This document shows positions 4,978-6,550 of a stretch of 6,550 bases of DNA, in pieces. The stretch is taken from assembly GCA_018647275.1 (NCBI GenBank), contig JABGTH010000265.1:1-6550 (forward strand), read 5' to 3'. Made by a program: the position numbers and the translations under genes. Under the pieces are notes generated by a model. It was not told the origin of the DNA. It was given only the letters and a program-made list of their open reading frames with translations, and did not search any database. Position 1 is the stretch's first letter. Each line of letters opens with the position of its first letter. The stretch comes from Paracoccaceae bacterium (GTDB lineage: Bacteria > Pseudomonadota > Alphaproteobacteria > Rhodobacterales > Rhodobacteraceae).

Positions 4978-5877
4978 AGTCAAGATTCCTGCTTCAAGGC
5001 GAAAAACCTCCTTGCGCACCCCATCAGCCAGAGCTTGAGCAAACTGCGCCAGCTTTGCATTCTGGCGATCATCCTCGTGACGGATCATGTAGAAACTGCG
5101 CGTCAGCGCAATTTCGTTTTGCAGCACAAATCGCAACTCAGGCGCAAAGGGCATCGCAAAATCGTGCACCACGCCCACGCCACTGCCACGGCGCAATAGG
5201 TGCAACTGTACAGATACAGAGTTAGAAGCAAGCGGCACGCGCCCTACCCCAATATCAGCCAAGTAATCCAACTCACGATCAAAGATCATGTCTGGAATAT
5301 ATCCCACAATCCGGTGATCGCGCAGCGCACCCTTTTCCGTTATCTCGTCCGCACCTTTCAAATACGCCTCAGATGCCGCCAAATGCAGGCGATAATCCGT
5401 TATCTTCTGAACCGTCAAACGACCAGCCGTTGGGGCACTTACTCCAATCGCCAAATCCGCCTCACGGCGTGACAGATTGAAAACACGTGGCAAGGCCACG
5501 ATCTGAATATCCAACTCCGGATGCTCAACCGCCAAAGCCGCACAGACCTGCGGCAAGATATAGTTCGCAAGGCCATCAGGGGCCCCGATACGCATTTGAC
5601 CTGTCAAACTGTCCCTTTGCACCGGCAGGCTGCTGGTGGCGACGCGCATCGCGGTCTCTGCCTCCTCTGCACGGCTCAACAACTCAGCCCCCGCAACAGT
5701 CAGCGCATAGCCTTGGGGGGATTTCACAAACAATCCTGTACCCAAGGACGTCTCTAAGCGCGCCATGCGCCGCCCCAACGTCGCAGGATCAAGGCGCAAC
5801 TGCTTGCCAGCGGCAGACAACCCACCCTCACGCGCCACCGCCAAAAACAAACGCACATCATCCCAATTGTCTTGCAT
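4975..5877 (-). CDS. LysR-family transcriptional regulator
   Basis: A 300-residue DNA-binding regulator of normal family length. The N-terminal winged helix-turn-helix covers about residues 5-63: WDDVRLFLAVAREGGLSAAG, then the recognition-helix region LDPATLGRRMARLETSLG and FVKSPQGYALTVAG. A linker helix and an effector-binding domain follow from about residue 93 (GQMRIGAPDGLANYILP). The effector is unknown. Start supported by GGAG (5887-5890) nine bases upstream. It is divergent from mmsA with 197 bases between, the classical arrangement in which a LysR protein controls its neighbour and itself; regulation of valine or semialdehyde catabolism is therefore inferred. No terminator follows; the downstream CBS gene starts 54 bases later from its own promoter. 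Confidence 0.95.
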   Translation of the reverse strand: MQDNWDDVRLFLAVAREGGLSAAGKQLRLDPATLGRRMARLETSLGTGLFVKSPQGYALTVAGAELLSRAEEAETAMRVATSSLPVQRDSLTGQMRIGAPDGLANYILPQVCAALAVEHPELDIQIVALPRVFNLSRREADLAIGVSAPTAGRLTVQKITDYRLHLAASEAYLKGADEITEKGALRDHRIVGYIPDMIFDRELDYLADIGVGRVPLASNSVSVQLHLLRRGSGVGVVHDFAMPFAPELRFVLQNEIALTRSFYMIRHEDDRQNAKLAQFAQALADGVRKEVFRLEAGILT

Positions 5878-5909
5878 GAACCATCACTCCAGTTTTCACC
5901 CACCTTCAC

Positions 5910-5922
5910 TTTACCCCATAAA
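5910..5922. promoter_or_regulatory. Candidate LysR box (T-N11-A)
   Basis: TTTA (5910-5913), five bases, TAAA (5919-5922): a perfect inverted repeat with the T-N11-A spacing of LysR-type binding sites. It lies 32 bases before the lysR start in the lysR-mmsA divergent region, so it could serve autoregulation. An overlapping CCCCA (5914-5918) / TGGGG (5926-5930) repeat is also present. Such short motifs occur by chance. Confidence 0.35.
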
Positions 5923-5991
5923 CTCTGGGGGAGGCCGCAGGCTGGTAGCAAAGCCCCTACTCATTGTCTCATTCCCGCACCTACAAAAATG

Positions 5992-6007
5992 CAAAACTGT
6001 TTTGACA
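5992..6007 (+). promoter_or_regulatory. Candidate mmsA promoter element with overlapping palindrome
   Basis: CAAAAC (5992-5997), one base, GTTTTG (5999-6004) is a perfect inverted repeat overlapping a consensus -35 TTGACA (6002-6007). The base 17-18 positions on (around GATTTT, 6025-6030) is a poor -10, so the promoter is tentative. A protein bound here would touch the -35, as a LysR activator or another repressor might. Confidence 0.4.
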
Positions 6008-6074
6008 TCTTTCCCCTGTTGCGTGATTTTTTGCAAGACTAAGCTATCGTTAAATCAACCAAAGGGATTCCCAC

Positions 6075-6550
6075 ATGCAAGAGCTCACGCATTACATCAA
6101 CGGCGCACATGTCAAAGGCACGTCAGGCCGTTTCGCAGACGTTATGAACCCAGCCACCGGCGAAGTTCAGGCCAAGTGCCCATTGGCATCTACTGCTGAA
6201 ATGGACCAAGCGGTACAATTCGCTGCTGCTGCACAGCCAAAATGGGCTGCAACAAACCCACAACGCCGCGCACGCGTGATGATGAAGTTCGTGGGCTTGC
6301 TTAACGACAACATGGACAAACTGGCCGAGGCTCTTTCCCGCGAGCACGGTAAAACTTTGCCCGACGCCGCAGGCGACGTGCAGCGCGGCCTTGAGGTGGT
6401 TGAATACTGCATCGGTGCCCCTGAGCTGCTCAAAGGCGACTACACTGACTCTGCAGGCCCCGGCATCGACATGTATTCCATGCGCCAAGCTTTGGGTGTG
6501 ACTGCAGGCATCACGCCTTTCAACTTCCCCGCCATGATCCCGATGTGGAT
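6075..6550 (+). CDS. mmsA: CoA-acylating methylmalonate-semialdehyde dehydrogenase, N-terminal part
   Basis: Oxidises methylmalonate semialdehyde (or malonate semialdehyde) with NAD and CoA to propionyl-CoA (or acetyl-CoA), CO2 and NADH, at the end of valine, beta-alanine or inositol breakdown in the cytosol. 158 residues are visible of about 500; the frame runs off the right edge. Start supported by AAGGGA (6062-6067) seven bases before the ATG. The protein opens MQELTHYINGAHVKGTSGRF and VMNPATGEV, the usual start of this aldehyde dehydrogenase subfamily, then SREHGKTLPDAAGDVQRGLEVVEYC (about 88-112). It closes with GVTAGITPFNFPAMIPMW (141-158), a hallmark of MmsA; Asn150 is the oxyanion-stabilising Asn. 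The catalytic Cys is outside the window. It is divergent from a LysR regulator that probably controls it. Confidence 0.95.
   Translation, partial: MQELTHYINGAHVKGTSGRFADVMNPATGEVQAKCPLASTAEMDQAVQFAAAAQPKWAATNPQRRARVMMKFVGLLNDNMDKLAEALSREHGKTLPDAAGDVQRGLEVVEYCIGAPELLKGDYTDSAGPGIDMYSMRQALGVTAGITPFNFPAMIPMW

Noticed and set aside
6042..6055. AGCTATCGTTAAAT before mmsA as a third LacI-like operator
   Set aside because: Only 9 of 14 matches to the gap operator and no symmetric arms.

Overview
The window reads as an ordinary chromosomal stretch of an alphaproteobacterium, most likely a marine Rhodobacterales (Roseobacter-group) member. This rests on protein character (transketolase end, two type I GAPDHs, CoaD, a two-CBS protein ending in the MEKDALEGMIMGH-type tail, LysR beside mmsA) and on moderate GC. 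The species is not determined. I see no mobile element, tRNA, rRNA, CRISPR array, phage gene or attachment site.

Layout. (1) 1-864 (+): 3' part of transketolase, closed by a strong terminator at 913-947. (2) 865-1472: a roughly 600-base gap with no recognised gene. It holds the terminator, a (CCATCT)4 microrepeat and a short minus-strand ORF (1226-1402) with a ribosome binding site. (3) 1473-2474 (+): a first GAPDH whose coenzyme-site residues suggest NADP preference. (4) 2475-2812: two hairpins, a 47-residue membrane protein (2562-2705), and the promoter/operator region of the next gene. (5) 2813-3814 (+): a second GAPDH with classical NAD-type residues. (6) A bidirectional terminator (3840-3870) separates it from a minus-strand block: lysR (5877-4975), a CBS-pair protein (4920-4486) with its own near-consensus promoter, and coaD (4390-3899). 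(7) 5878-6074: divergent control region. (8) 6075-6550 (+): 5' part of mmsA, running off the window.

How it fits together. Transketolase and the two GAPDHs share glyceraldehyde 3-phosphate, so the left half is a lower-glycolysis/gluconeogenesis/pentose-phosphate neighbourhood. The two GAPDHs are about 60% identical by hand count over 333 gapless positions. They differ at exactly the residues that set NAD versus NADP use, which suggests a division of labour between catabolic and gluconeogenic directions. The right half handles CoA: CoaD makes dephospho-CoA, and MmsA uses CoA to make propionyl-CoA or acetyl-CoA. A LacI-type palindrome sits at the second gap promoter, and a 13/14 copy lies upstream of coaD. 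This hints that one carbon-status regulator may touch both. I found no clearly novel multi-gene system. The most interesting items are the coenzyme split between the GAPDHs, the shared operator, and the two small ORFs.
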